A stretch of DNA of 64,000 bases, from assembly GCF_004011695.2 (NCBI RefSeq), contig NC_082422.1:124001-188000 (forward strand). The letters are read 5' to 3'. The DNA comes from Ascochyta rabiei. Its lineage: Eukaryota > Ascomycota > Dothideomycetes > Pleosporales > Didymellaceae. The notes under the pieces are model-generated. The model had not been told where the DNA came from. It ran no database searches and was given only the letters and a program-made list of their open reading frames with translations. Numbering within the stretch: the stretch's first letter is position 1; each line of letters starts with the position of its first letter. Positions 1-9,733 of this stretch are shown in pieces. Both the position numbers and the translations under genes were made by a program.

Positions 1-2953
1 ATCTCTGCAGCGCTCACGTCTCGGATGTTGTTACGCTCTGATGACTTTACGAAGACGCACGTGAACAAGCCGACGAGATTGGCTGTGTGGAGAAGAATGT
101 AGTTCTCCCTCGGAGCGTGTTCATCTAGAACGCGTATCAAGTGGTCTTTCCATGCCCGGTACTGATGGGACATGTGTTCGTGTTCCGAGGTATCTTTTTG
201 CTTCTTCTTCTTGAAGAAGCTCTTGGCTGTGATCTTCTTGTTCTCGAGATCCACCAGCTCCTGGAAGCCAAACACCAAGATGTCTGGAGGGTTCTCAGGT
301 TCCACGATGTCGCGCAGGAAATCCCGATCTCCCGATTGACGCAGAGTGGTCGGTTTCACGGCGCCGGCATTCCAGGTCATGACCCGCGCGGAAAGCTCCC
401 GGAAATCGCAGTATTCGGAATCGCGTTGTTGCATTAGGATTTCTGGACCATGTTAGCTCCACGTCAGTTCACAATCATGTCGGCGCTTGACTTACCAAGC
501 CAGTCCATCTTCATCATGCCATCCCAGATGCGCAACATGGTATCTGTACCTAGCGAAGCCACCTGGAACCTGTCCAGCTTCCAAATACTCGATCGATCCG
601 CGACAATGCCTGCGATCGGCTTGTCGTGCGCTTTCCAGTCCTTGAGCACCTTCCAGGGCGTGCATGAAGTGTCGTAGACGTAGATCATCCCGGTACTGTA
701 GCCTGCCCACAGGAAGTCACCGACACCAACGAGAGAGCTAATCTTGTACAAGCTGACGCTGAAAACACCCAGACACTCGAAGCCTTTCTTCGCGTACACG
801 GTGACTTTTCCATCAATGTGCCCAAAGTAGATGCGGTCGGGTTGACTGCTGATGATGGCTCCAGACGTCACGTCGCCTACATTGAGCTGCGACAGAGTAG
901 CGTCGGTGAGCGGCTGGAAGTGATTGTGATCTCCCGTACGTTTGTAGACTCGTAGCTCTTTTGTGTAAGCGACCCATAGCTGCGAGCCGGAGACAATGGA
1001 GAAAGTATGGCCCCGCGGGACTCGGAAGGTAAGCGGCGCCTGATGGAGCGAGGGCGAACCTGACTCGTCCGCTGGCCAGATGTGGAGCTTGCCCTCGTCA
1101 TCCAGCGACCACATTTCGCCTGCGTATCTGAAGATCTTGCTGATGACTGCGCGTGGATGAGCATTCTTGGTGAAGACGACGCTTTGGGTGGGTATGTCGA
1201 TCTCGTGCATTTCGCCTGTGTTCATGCCTAGCCACAGGCGCTTGCCTTCGTCTTGGACGTCTTTTGCGGGTCTGAAGGCGACTGCGGTAGCTTTCACGGT
1301 ATCACCATGGCTCAAGCTCATCAACAGTCGGCCGTTGAGCACATTCCATACATTCGTGACGTATCCTGTTGTACATATGTAATCCCCACAAACGGCGAAC
1401 AGCTTGGTGTCGTATCCAGTGGGTATGCCTCCTATGGTATCTGGAAAGAGTGGGGGTCTTCGATTCGCTTGCGACGAGTCAGGGTAGTCGGTGAGCACGG
1501 CCGTAGTCTGTTTCTCCGGTGAGCTGTCCGATTCGTCTGAATCGTATGTGTAGGCTTGCGAAGGCTTTCGAGGCGGTTGAAGTGGTGGTGTTGGTGTTTG
1601 TGTCGGTCGCTTCATCTCTCCCGACTTTCGAGGTGGTGGTGGCTCTGGCGGCCTCAGAAACCTTGGCGGCACGGTGGAATTGATGGTTTGCGCGCGCCGC
1701 GGCGGAGGCATCTTCTTCGCATTGTGGTCGGTTGCAAGCGATAGCGGCCTCCCCTGATCCAAAGATCTTCGGACAGGTACGTCTGGCGGCGCCGACTGCT
1801 GCAACTGCACGCTCTTCCTCAAATCCACCGTGTCCTTGTCGCGTCTGACGGGCAGTGCTGGGCGATCTTGGTGGCTGTCGCCGTTGCGGAAGGAGTGGGA
1901 GGTCGGCGGTGATGTGCGTCTCGGCGGCTGATTTGCGATTCGCGAGTCTGTGGAGGGCAGCTTCTCGGCTACTGCACGATGCACGGGCGGAGGTGGGAAA
2001 TAGCCGTCCTTGGGCATCCCCTTTGGTTTCGAGGCCACGGGCAACACGGGCGGGGACACATTCGGGGCTTTGGCGCTGCCTGCACTGCTGGGTGGGGTGT
2101 TGAAAGGGGAGATGCGCTCCTCCTCTGGTCTCGCCGCTGGCTCCAAGCTTGTCCTTGGCCGGGCTGTGGTATCTACCGGCTGCGGTTTGGGTGCCAGCTT
2201 GGGCTTCCCCGCTCGATTGACAGGAGGTGGCATCGGCGGCGCCGAGGAAATCGGTCGATCGCTCTTGCGAGGCTCGCCGGACAGACTCGAGCCTGTGGTT
2301 GCCGCAGACAGCGGCTTGGCGTCCAGGCCAGGGGTGCCGGTTCTGCTGGCCATGTGGACAGGGCGCGAGGGGTTGGGGGGTGCGGGGGGAGAAGGCGAGT
2401 CTAGGGCTGCGTGTGACTTGGGGCGAGAGGGGCGAGGCGACAGGACGGGAGGCGTGCTGCTCGGTGGCGGCGACTTGGGGGACTGGACGGTGACTTTGGG
2501 CGGAGAGCGCGTGCGCGAGCGCGTGGGTGATCGGGGCGGGGAAAAGGCGACCATGGACGTGGGGCGAGGCTTCGGGTTGCTCCATGGCGTCCGCAGCATG
2601 GACGAGCGCGGGGTGGGTTTGCCATTGCCCGTCAGGCCGCGCACGCTCAGCGGGCTCCTGTCCAGGCGGTCGCGGGGGATGTCGAGGGAGATGCGGCCGT
2701 CGGAGCGGCGGTGGTCGTCGGAGGCGGCGAGGCGGTCTGGCGGGGCGGGCGAGGGCTGGGGAGGGGAGGCAGCGGGCGCCCTGTTTGCGCTGAGCAGGTT
2801 CTCGAACTGGGCGCGGAGGGAGGAGACGGGCTTCTGCGCGCATCGTCAGTAGGAGCAGGGCGGAGTGCATGTGGGGGAGGGGCGCCGACGTACGATGGAC
2901 GAGGCGTCGGTGTCGTCGGGGGGGTGTTCAGCGTGTTCAGCGTGTTGGTCCAT
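1..2953 (-). CDS. WD40 / inositol polyphosphate 5-phosphatase family protein (3' end off window)
   Basis: Probable phosphoinositide 5-phosphatase that removes the D5 phosphate of inositol lipids at membranes. Exons on the minus strand are 2953-2894, 2833-496 and 442-<1; introns are 2893-2834 (GTACGT...GCGCAG) and 495-443. The first exon encodes 20 residues and joins in phase to KPVSSLRAQFENL, a motif I recognise from the N-terminus of this fungal family. A long Pro/Ser/Arg-rich disordered region follows, then a WD40-like propeller (from about LFAVCGDYICTTGY to the IWDGMMKMDWLG segment). The catalytic exonuclease/endonuclease/phosphatase fold begins after the last intron (RVMTWNAGAVKP, then DILVFGFQELVDLENKK). 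The rest of the catalytic domain lies beyond position 1. The start at 2953 is chosen because it gives a short in-frame exon with good splice sites; GTG at 2644 is merely internal. The gene is divergent from the CHY zinc-finger gene. Family assignment is firm, substrate specificity is inferred. Confidence 0.88.
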
Positions 2954-3204
2954 GGCGGGGGGATCCTCCTGGTCAGCCAGCACCGGAAGGCGTGCTGCAG
3001 CTGCTCATCGACGTCCGGGGAGCTGTTCGCATTGGGCGCTGGCGGCGGTGCGGGCGCGGTGGAGCTGGGCCGGGCGGCGGAGGTCACGCGGCGCAGGCGC
3101 TCATGGGCGCAGAGGGCGGGGATGCGATGGAGCTGCAGGTCGAGGGCGGGCGAGGTCGAGGTCGAGGGCTGGCGGTGGCGGCGGCGGCGGCGGGCGGGCG
3201 GCGG

Positions 3205-3244
3205 AGACGTGGGCAGACGTGGGCAGACGTAGGCAGACGTGGGC
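3205..3244. repeat. 10-bp tandem repeat, four copies
   Basis: Four head-to-tail copies of AGACGTGGGC, the third with a G-to-A change (AGACGTAGGC). It lies in the promoter region between the 5-phosphatase and the CHY zinc-finger gene. Confidence 0.9.
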
Positions 3245-3439
3245 GCTTTGCTGGGCCGACGGTGGACGCGTACCCTTGGAGCCTGGCTGGCCTGCAGGGA
3301 TGACTGCGCGGGGATGTGAGGTGCGGGCGTGTTTCAGGCGCGGTGGCCGTGCAGCGACCGCGAGACGCTCGTGATTGTGAAGGCGGCCGAGCAAGGCGAG
3401 CGCTGGTCTGCGGCGGTGGGGGGGGTGGACACTGGGGAT

Positions 3440-3585
3440 GTGTGGGTGCCGTGGATGCCGTGGGTGCCGTGGACGCTGTGGACGCCGTGGACGCTGTGGA
3501 TGTGTGGACGCCGTGGATGCCGTGGATGCTGTGGATGCAGACCCGTGGATGCCGTGGATGCTGTGGATGCCAGACCCGTGGGCGA
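3440..3585. repeat. 9-bp minisatellite (GTGGATGCC / GTGGACGCT variants)
   Basis: About fifteen degenerate 9-bp units built on GTGGATGCY, interrupted by AGACCC insertions near 3539 and 3572. The 9-bp period keeps all frames open, which explains the spurious ORFs here. Confidence 0.85.
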
Positions 3586-3683
3586 CATTCCCGACTGGCC
3601 TCTCCGCGCCTGGACCCTCCTCAGGCACAACACAACAGACGCAGGCACCCGCACCCGCACCCGCACGGCTCCGACCCCGCGAC

Positions 3684-3685
3684 CT

Positions 3686-3730
<45 letters not shown>

Positions 3731-3748
3731 ACAGCAACAGCAGCAGCA
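3684..3748. repeat. (CAG)n microsatellite with CAA interruptions
   Basis: About twenty CAG triplets broken by a few CAA triplets, ending some 35 bp before the chosen ATG of the CHY zinc-finger gene. It would be in the 5' UTR or, if an upstream start were used, encode polyalanine in frame with that ATG. Confidence 0.9.
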
Positions 3749-3784
3749 TCCTCGACTGCAGACTGCACGTCCACGGCCGCAAGC

Positions 3785-4349
3785 ATGTGGTAAGCCAGCG
3801 CACCTCTCCCCCGCCGACCCCGCCATCCACCACCCCCAAGAGCGCCGCTGACAGATGCGACCACAGCAAACACGTCCTCAACGCCCAGGTCGCCATCCGC
3901 TCGCCATGCTGCAAGAAGTGGTTCGACTGCGCCCAGTGCCACCAGGAGACGGCCGACCACCCACTCCTCCAAGCCTTTGACATGGTCTTTGTGTGCAAAA
4001 AGTGCAAAAAGGCCTTTCGCAAAGACGCCCGCGAGTTCGAGGACAGGTACATGGCCCCATGCACTTTACTGCACTGCACTTCACTTCCACCTGCACTTCA
4101 CTTCCACCTGCACTTCCCTTCCCTTCCACTCCACACACCCCATGGCCATGCTGACCGAGGCCCAGCGACGAGTACTGCCCGCACTGCGACAACCACTTTG
4201 TCCTCGACGCCCTCACGCCCAAGGCCTCGCTGAACGTCGAGGGCGAGGATGCCCGAGTCGACAACAGGATGATCAAGGACGACCGCCAGAGGCAGAAGGA
4301 CATGCGCTCCATCTTCGACGTCGAGGAGGCGCCTCACAAGCTGGGATGA
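3785..4349 (+). CDS. CHY-type zinc finger protein (Hot13-like)
   Basis: Small zinc protein of 122 aa, close in size to yeast Hot13 (about 116 aa), which acts in the mitochondrial intermembrane space with the Mia40 import route; the function here is inferred from the family. Exons are 3785-3789, 3867-4046 and 4166-4349. The first coding exon is only ATG-TG; splicing to 3867 makes codon 2 (Cys) and yields MCKHVLNAQVAIRSPCCKKW, the family's typical N-terminus with Cys2 and His4 as zinc ligands. Further ligands are CAQCH, CKKC and CPHC. The second intron (4047-4165) contains repeated TGCACTTCACTTCCACC units; joining across it restores FEDSDEYCPHCDNHF. The upstream frame is open through a polyalanine tract, so a longer start cannot be excluded, but the splice-made MCKH start fits the family best. 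Confidence 0.85.
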
Positions 4350-4766
4350 GCCTGGCTATACCTACACCGCAACCACGGTACATCACAGTGCAGTGCAGTG
4401 CAGTGAGTGCAGTGCAGTGCAGTGAGTGCAGTGCAGTGCAGTGAGTGCAGTGCAGTGCAGTACACCACATCACAGCACAAACACCACACCACACCACACC
4501 ACACCACGCCTCAAGAGACCACACCACACAAAGTCACAGACTGCGCCGAGTCGAGCCACCATCACACACCGGACCAGTGACGGGAATGGAGAACCTGCGG
4601 ATCTGAGAATCTACTCTATAGATGTCAAATAGACTAGACGCTATTTCTTTATTTCATGCCATGAATCATAACTACAGGAGACCAACACAAAAGTAGAGAA
4701 TCTACTCTATAAAAGGTAGAAGAGACCACTAGACCCTCTTCATCTCCCTTCTGATGCCCTCATTCC
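4350..4766. other. Intergenic region between convergent genes, with GCAGT minisatellite
   Basis: Spacer between the CHY zinc-finger stop and the proteasome stop. It contains the GTGCA minisatellite (4386-4461) and a CACCACAC tract near 4485-4510. Two ACTCTATA-type motifs (near 4611 and 4702) sit in an AT-richer part. No gene is seen. Confidence 0.7.
4386..4461. repeat. Nested GTGCA minisatellite, ~19-bp higher-order unit
   Basis: GTGCA pentamers grouped in threes and separated by GTGA, giving a unit of about 19 bp repeated four times. It starts 37 bp after the CHY zinc-finger stop codon, so it is probably in that gene's 3' UTR. Confidence 0.9.
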
Positions 4767-5743
4767 CTACGCGCCCGAGCCAGAACCCTCCGCCGGCGTA
4801 GGGCGCGTGGGAAGCGCTCCGCTGCCCGCTGGCCGTCCCGGTCTCCTGCTGGCCGCCTCCTCCTGCTTCTCCGTGTTGATGTTCTCCACGTACTTTTCAA
4901 TCTCCTCCACCGGCAGCATCTCCAGCGCCTTGCCCGGTGCCGATATCGCTATCTCAATGTTCTTCGCGCCCGTCTGCACCACCTCCAGCAGCGACTTGAT
5001 CGTGAGCTTGATCGTCTCTTCGCGGTCCATGCCCTCCTTGTGGTTGCGCTCCAGGAACTCGCGCACGGTCTTGCTGGATCGTCCAATGGCATTCGCTTTC
5101 CTATAACGAGTTGGCATCATTTCACTTCAATCTTCTGTCAACACGGCTCACCATGCAGAGTAGATCCCGGACGGCTCCGTCTGGTACAGGCGCGGGGTCT
5201 TGTCGTTGGGGTCAAAGCCGACGATCAGTGTGCTGATGCCAAACGGCCTGACACCACCGCTCTGTGTGTACCGCTGCTGCACGCCGGCAACGTACTTGGT
5301 GATGTACTCTATCGACACGGGATCCTCCACCGTCAGACGATGTGATTGTGCCTCCAGGCGGGCCTTGTCCACTAGGATGCGGGCGTCGGCGTTGAGTCCT
5401 GCAAAGGCGAGGGCGACGTGGTTGTCTACGAGACAGATCTTGGAGGGGGTAATGCGCGTGTCCTGGAGCTTCATCGCCGACCTCTTCTCACACCCAAGCA
5501 CTACAATGTCCGCGCCCTTCACACCAACTGCGCATGTTCCTGCCGGGCATTAGTCGTCCGTCGCCACTGTGACGCCTGATCGAGACCGCATACCTCGCTT
5601 GACCGCTTCGAGGGCATACTCGACCTGGAAGACGTGGCCGTCCGGACTGAAGACTGCCTTGCGTCAGCTGCTACCGAAAGCGATACGCCCGCTGTTTGCT
5701 GTCGGTCTGTACCTGAGAGCGCACGATCGTAGCCTGATGCCAT
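4767..5743 (-). CDS. PRE6: 20S proteasome subunit alpha-4 (PSMA7 / Pre6 type)
   Basis: Alpha-ring subunit of the 20S proteasome, a structural and gating subunit without catalytic Thr. Exons (minus) are 5743-5713, 5653-5594, 5539-5152 and 5100-4767, giving 270 aa. The translation begins [17 protein letters not shown] and contains the alpha-subunit signature [13 protein letters not shown], then [21 protein letters not shown] and [13 protein letters not shown], closely matching the alpha-4 family rather than other alpha subunits. The C-terminus carries a Lys/Glu stretch followed by a Gly/Pro/Ser-rich tail. All three introns are short with GTRNG donors and each restores the family sequence exactly. 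It is divergent from the D-2-hydroxyglutarate dehydrogenase gene, with 258 bp between the two start codons, so the two promoters must overlap or abut. Confidence 0.95.
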
Positions 5744-6001
5744 CGTGAGAGGTGTGTAGTGCTATGCGGCGTTTTTCTACGATGCGTGGGTGGGACACAG
5801 CGGCGTTGAGCTGATCGGGCGGCGGGGACGTGTTGTAGATGGCGGCGGCAAGTCAACGGGGAGCTCGGTGGAGCTTGTCCGCGTCGTTGCTCTTGCCTGG
5901 CCTGCCAAGCCTTGCCGTCTTATGTCATCGACCATCGATCTTCAACGAGGCGCATCTCAAACGCTCCCCCACTCTTTGATCTTGCCTTCACTTCCTGCGT
6001 T

Positions 6002-7813
6002 ATGGCGACTTCAGCGCGTTTGGTATCGTCGCTTCGACGCAGTGCGCTGTCTGCCCGCGTTGCGCCACGCACGCAATGCTTGAGATTGGCACCTCAACGC
6101 AGAAGAATCACTTCGGCGACATCGGAACCTCACCAGCCAGATTCGAAAGGAGGCTTGGATGGGCCCGCGCCTGCAAAGACCATCAAATTCACCTCGGAGT
6201 CGTATGTGGCAACCACCGGGAATAAATCGCCGAGTTGACGTCTGACCCCTGCTAGATACCCAGAACTTCAAAGAGATTCGAAATTTGCCAAACTCACAGA
6301 AGAGCATGTGAAGTACTTCCAAGAGCTGTTGGGCTCGGATTCTGCGTGCATTGATGGACTCACAAAGGATGCGACAGAAGACATTGAGCCCTTCAACAGT
6401 GACTGGATGCGCAAGTTCCGTGGGCACACTCAAGTCGTTTTGAAGCCAAGCAACAAGGAAGAGCTCAGCAAGATCCTAAAATACTGCAATGATAACATGA
6501 TCGCTGTGGTGCCACAGGGCGGTAACACCGGTCTCGTTGGTGGCTCCGTACCCGTCTTCGACGAGATCGTCATCAACTTGCAGAAGATGAACAAAATTCG
6601 GTCCTTCGACGAAGTCTCCGGGATCCTGGTTGCTGACGCTGGAGTCATTCTCGAGACCGCCGACAACTACCTCGCAGAGAGGAATCACATCTTCCCGCTC
6701 GACCTTGGCGCAAAGGGCTCGTGCCAGATTGGTGGCAACGTCGCGACAAATGCTGGCGGTCTGCGTCTCCTGCGGTACGGCAGTCTCCACGGCAATGTTC
6801 TGGGCATTGAGGCTGTCCTTCCAGACGGCACCATTGTCAACGATCTCTGCACTCTGCGCAAAAACAACACTGGATACGATCTGAAGCAGCTTTTCATTGG
6901 GGCCGAGGGCACCATTGGCATCATCACCGCCGTGTCGATACAATGCGCGGCACGATCGCAGGCTGTCAACGTTGCCTACTTCGGCCTCGAAAGCTTCGAG
7001 AAGGTACAAGAAGCCTACCGCACAGCCAAGGGCCAGCTTGCAGAGATCCTCTCTGCCTTCGAGCTTATGGACGGTCGCACCCAAAAGCTGGTCAACAAGG
7101 TCACCGGCAAGAATATGCCCCTCGAGGGAGACTACCCTTTCTACTGCTTGGTCGAGACAAGTGGCTCGAACACCGACCACGATAGCGAGGTAGGCAAGCA
7201 TCTTACCGTCAAGACGGCCACGACTGACACACGCAGAAACTCCAAGCTTTCCTCGAGCATGTCATGGAGTCCGAGATTGTCCTCGACGGCACCCTAGCTG
7301 ACAACCAGACGCAAATACAAGAGCTCTGGTCATGGCGCGAGGGCATCACCGAAGTTCTTGGGCACGAGGGTGGTGTGTACAAGTACGACCTGTCGATTCC
7401 CATCTCGGAGCTGTACGACATCGTCAATGACACCAGGGACCGCTTGACTGAAGCCGGTCTCGTCGGTGACGGTCCCGACTATCCTGTAGTCGATGTTGTT
7501 GGCTACGGCCACATGGGCGACGCCAACTTGCACTTGAACATTCCCACTCGAAGATTCGACAAGGCTGTCGAGAAGAAACTGGAGCCTTTCGTGTACGAGT
7601 GGGTGCAGAAGAGGAATGGAAGTATCAGCGCTGAGCATGGCCTTGGTGTCACCAAGAAGCCCTACGTCAGCTACAGTAAGAACGAGACCATGATCAAGCT
7701 GATGAAGCAGATCAAGGACCTGTACGATCCTGCAAGTGCCCCCTTTTGCCTTGTTTCGACTGATGCTGACGTCTTTACAGAAGGGCATCATGAACCCCTA
7801 CAAGTACATATAA
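6002..7813 (+). CDS. D-2-hydroxyglutarate / D-lactate dehydrogenase, mitochondrial FAD enzyme (Dld2-like)
   Basis: FAD-linked D-2-hydroxyacid dehydrogenase of the vanillyl-alcohol oxidase fold, oxidising D-2-hydroxyglutarate (or D-lactate) in mitochondria. Exons are 6002-6201, 6256-7189, 7237-7731 and 7781-7813, giving 553 aa. The N-terminus is Arg/Ser/Ala-rich and lacks acids (MATSARLVSSLRRSALSAR), a good matrix-targeting peptide. The FAD-binding motif is VVPQGGNTGLVGGSVPV; the C-terminal domain has GYGHMGDANLHLNI and SISAEHGLGVTKK. The last intron has a GC donor (CCT|GCAAGT...TTTACAG); removing it gives the family ending KGIMNPYKYI, whereas reading through gives an unrelated 160-residue tail. 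An in-frame ATG at 5912 is less likely because it would precede the targeting peptide with unrelated sequence. Dld2-like versus lactate-specific activity cannot be decided from sequence alone. Confidence 0.93.
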
Positions 7814-7846
7814 GCTTGGACGTAGTATTATTAGATCATCCTTATT

Positions 7847-7897
7847 TGCTCTCCCTCTCTGTGGTTTCGTGCTCTCCCTCTCTGTGGTTTCGTGCTC
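7847..7897. repeat. 23-bp tandem duplication between convergent genes
   Basis: Two perfect copies of a 23-bp unit (TGCTCTCCCTCTCTGTGG + TTTCG) plus the first 5 bp of a third, in the 104-bp gap between two convergent stop codons, probably inside one or both 3' UTRs. Confidence 0.95.
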
Positions 7898-7917
7898 AAC
7901 CCCACGGCTCCGTCTCG

Positions 7918-9039
7918 TCACTTCTCATCTTCCTTTCCCAGCAGCTTCCGCGCGTTCTCTTCATAGATTGCGATCCTCTGGCCTGGATCGAACAGATGCT
8001 CCAACCCGTCTTTCATTCTCCTGGCGAAGCTTTCCACGAATTCGGTCTGGGTGAAGGGGAAGTCGCTTCCATACAGCAGCTTCTCATGGGAAATGTCGAA
8101 GCCATCGATCAAGGCCTTGAGCTGGCCCTGCGCTCCGCTTTGTCCGTCGAAGACGAATCCAGCCAAATCAAAGTAGAACTGCTTATCGAGCTGTTCGCGA
8201 ACCTTTCTCGCATCCAACACTCTTCCCCCCGGCACCACGCTCGAGAATTGGATGAAGCGTGTCATCAAGGGGGGTAGTGCCCCACCAGCATGGGGGACGA
8301 TGAAAGTGACGTTGGGACAACGATCCACGGTTCCACTCCCAAACAGATTGATTACAGCCCGTGCGGTATCAAAGAAGAATTCAAAGATGGGCACCGGGTA
8401 CTGCTCTCCAAACGGCGTTGCGTCGAGTGTTTGTGCATTTGCGCCAGCTCCTTGGCGCGTGCAGGGTTTTGTCGGATGAATGAACACGGTGGCGGCCAGC
8501 TGATTGATCTTGTCAAACACGCTGTCCAGTGCTGGGTCGCCCAGATAGAGGCCGTGGTAGTTTGTCATGAGTCCAAATCCATCCGCGCCCTCTTCCCAGG
8601 CCAAGTCCATCTCTCTCAACGCGGCGTCAACATGGGGCAGGGGCAGAGAGGCCCAGTAACCGAATCTCTCGGGGTCATGTTTCTTCACGTGAGCAGCATA
8701 GGCGTTGCACTCGCGGGCCAGGTCGCGTCCAAGTGTGTCGTTGCCCGGCGCGAGATGAGTGCCCGGAGAGGAGAGGGAGAGGATGGACTTGGAAACATTC
8801 GCCGTCTTCATCATTTCCAGATGTCGGTCGATGGACCATTCCGGTATGGCGGGCATGCCGTCAGGGTGCGAGTGGCCATTCTGTGCAAGTGCATCTCGAT
8901 AGCTTGGCGGGAGGAAATGCGAGTGTACATCTATCCTTCGGGGGAGCGAGTCGGTCATGTTGGCACCGGTGGCTGCTGTCGAGGCGGTTAGGACAAAGAC
9001 GGGGAAGATGGAGAAGATGGAGAAGACGGACAGAAGCAT
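7918..9039 (-). CDS. Secreted amidohydrolase 2 family protein (6-methylsalicylate / ACMS decarboxylase-like)
   Basis: Single-exon, 373 aa. It belongs to the metal-dependent amidohydrolase-2 family whose fungal members include aromatic-acid decarboxylases such as 6-methylsalicylate decarboxylase. The N-terminus (MLLSVFSIFSIFPVFVLTAS) is a clear hydrophobic signal peptide or anchor. The barrel starts with IDVHSHFLPP (metal ligands His39 and His41); later come VFIHPTKP, IVPHAGGALP and LLYGSDFPF, the last supplying the conserved Asp. Family decarboxylases are usually cytosolic, so the signal peptide is unusual; alternatively translation could begin at an internal Met (MTDSLPRRIDVHSHF, residue 28), which would give a cytosolic form. 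It is convergent with the D-2-hydroxyglutarate dehydrogenase gene. No biosynthetic partner lies next to it, so its substrate is unknown. Confidence 0.85.
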   Translation of the reverse strand: MLLSVFSIFSIFPVFVLTASTAATGANMTDSLPRRIDVHSHFLPPSYRDALAQNGHSHPDGMPAIPEWSIDRHLEMMKTANVSKSILSLSSPGTHLAPGNDTLGRDLARECNAYAAHVKKHDPERFGYWASLPLPHVDAALREMDLAWEEGADGFGLMTNYHGLYLGDPALDSVFDKINQLAATVFIHPTKPCTRQGAGANAQTLDATPFGEQYPVPIFEFFFDTARAVINLFGSGTVDRCPNVTFIVPHAGGALPPLMTRFIQFSSVVPGGRVLDARKVREQLDKQFYFDLAGFVFDGQSGAQGQLKALIDGFDISHEKLLYGSDFPFTQTEFVESFARRMKDGLEHLFDPGQRIAIYEENARKLLGKEDEK

Positions 9040-9733
9040 GTCGGCCGTCGATGACTGTCTTGGACTGGAGCAATACGTAGACTGCGGGCGACACGACCTC
9101 TAAGAGCTATCGACAGAAATTGTTCCAACATATGCAAGACGAGCAGAGGGGCTGTACATGCTACCAAAGCAAGGCATCGCCATGGCGTGTCAGCTTACTG
9201 TGTACTGTGCAGGAGACCCGGCACCCCGCTCCGGACGTGCACAAGCAGCGGTTGGAGACTCGCAGCGATGCTCGCAGCTCGGGGGAGGATGCAGGGGTGA
9301 TGAGGATGAGGGGCATTTGAGGGGCATTTGAGGGGCATTTGAGGGGCAGTCTGATGTGGGACCAGCTCAGGTGAAGCGCGAGCAGGCGAGCACGTGACAC
9401 TGCAGACGCCGCACATGGCCTCTCGCACCGAACATGCAAGTCTCGCGGATCGCAGCGGTGACTGCAGAGTGAGCAGGAATATCGCAGGCATATCGCAGGC
9501 GACGCAGGGCGGGCTGCCTACGGCCATGCACCCGGACGTGTGTGGCTCCTGCAGCTCGATCGAGGAATAGGATCCCGTCGCCGATCGCAGTTGCCCCACA
9601 CGGCTTTCTCTGCCACAGGCCACAGGCCCACAGCTGCAAGCTGCCCTCTCTTTCACGGCTCCCAGCTTCGCCGCCATGACTCTCCGCACCCCCCACCACC
9701 CCCCTCCCGCCCTGCGCACAACACGATCCCACG
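9040..9733. other. Divergent intergenic region upstream of MTHFR
   Basis: Promoter region between the amidohydrolase and MTHFR start codons. Apart from an 11-bp tandem repeat (9309-9347) nothing gene-like is supported; the ORFs here overlap on both strands and resemble no family I know. Confidence 0.6.
9309..9347. repeat. 11-bp tandem repeat, ~3.5 copies
   Basis: Head-to-tail copies of AGGGGCATTTG, about 390 bp upstream of the MTHFR start codon. Each copy holds AGGGG, the core of the yeast stress-response element; a regulatory role is only a possibility. Confidence 0.9.

Larger units (their letters stand above)
2954..3784. other. Divergent intergenic region, GC-rich with several tandem repeats
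   Basis: This stretch separates the start codons of two divergent genes. It is GC-rich and low in complexity and holds three tandem repeats listed separately. Long open frames cross it on both strands, but they come from the repeats (poly-Cys, poly-Ala, WMP-type translations) and I do not call them genes. It should contain both promoters and 5' UTRs. Confidence 0.7.

Noticed and set aside
1979..2852. Several plus-strand ORFs up to 280 codons
   Set aside because: Antisense shadows of the same exon with no recognisable domain.
1479..2870. 463-codon minus frame overlapping the 5-phosphatase
   Set aside because: Shadow of the GC-rich, Pro/Arg-rich coding exon in another frame; the WD40 and phosphatase blocks lie in the other frame.
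3316..4233. Long 305-codon frame covering the minisatellite, CAG tract and CHY finger
   Set aside because: Its N-terminal two thirds are repeat translation and its end runs through a clear intron; the family start is the spliced MCKH.
4386..4461. Regular repeat considered as CRISPR-like
   Set aside because: No unique spacers; it is a nested pentamer minisatellite in a eukaryotic 3' UTR.
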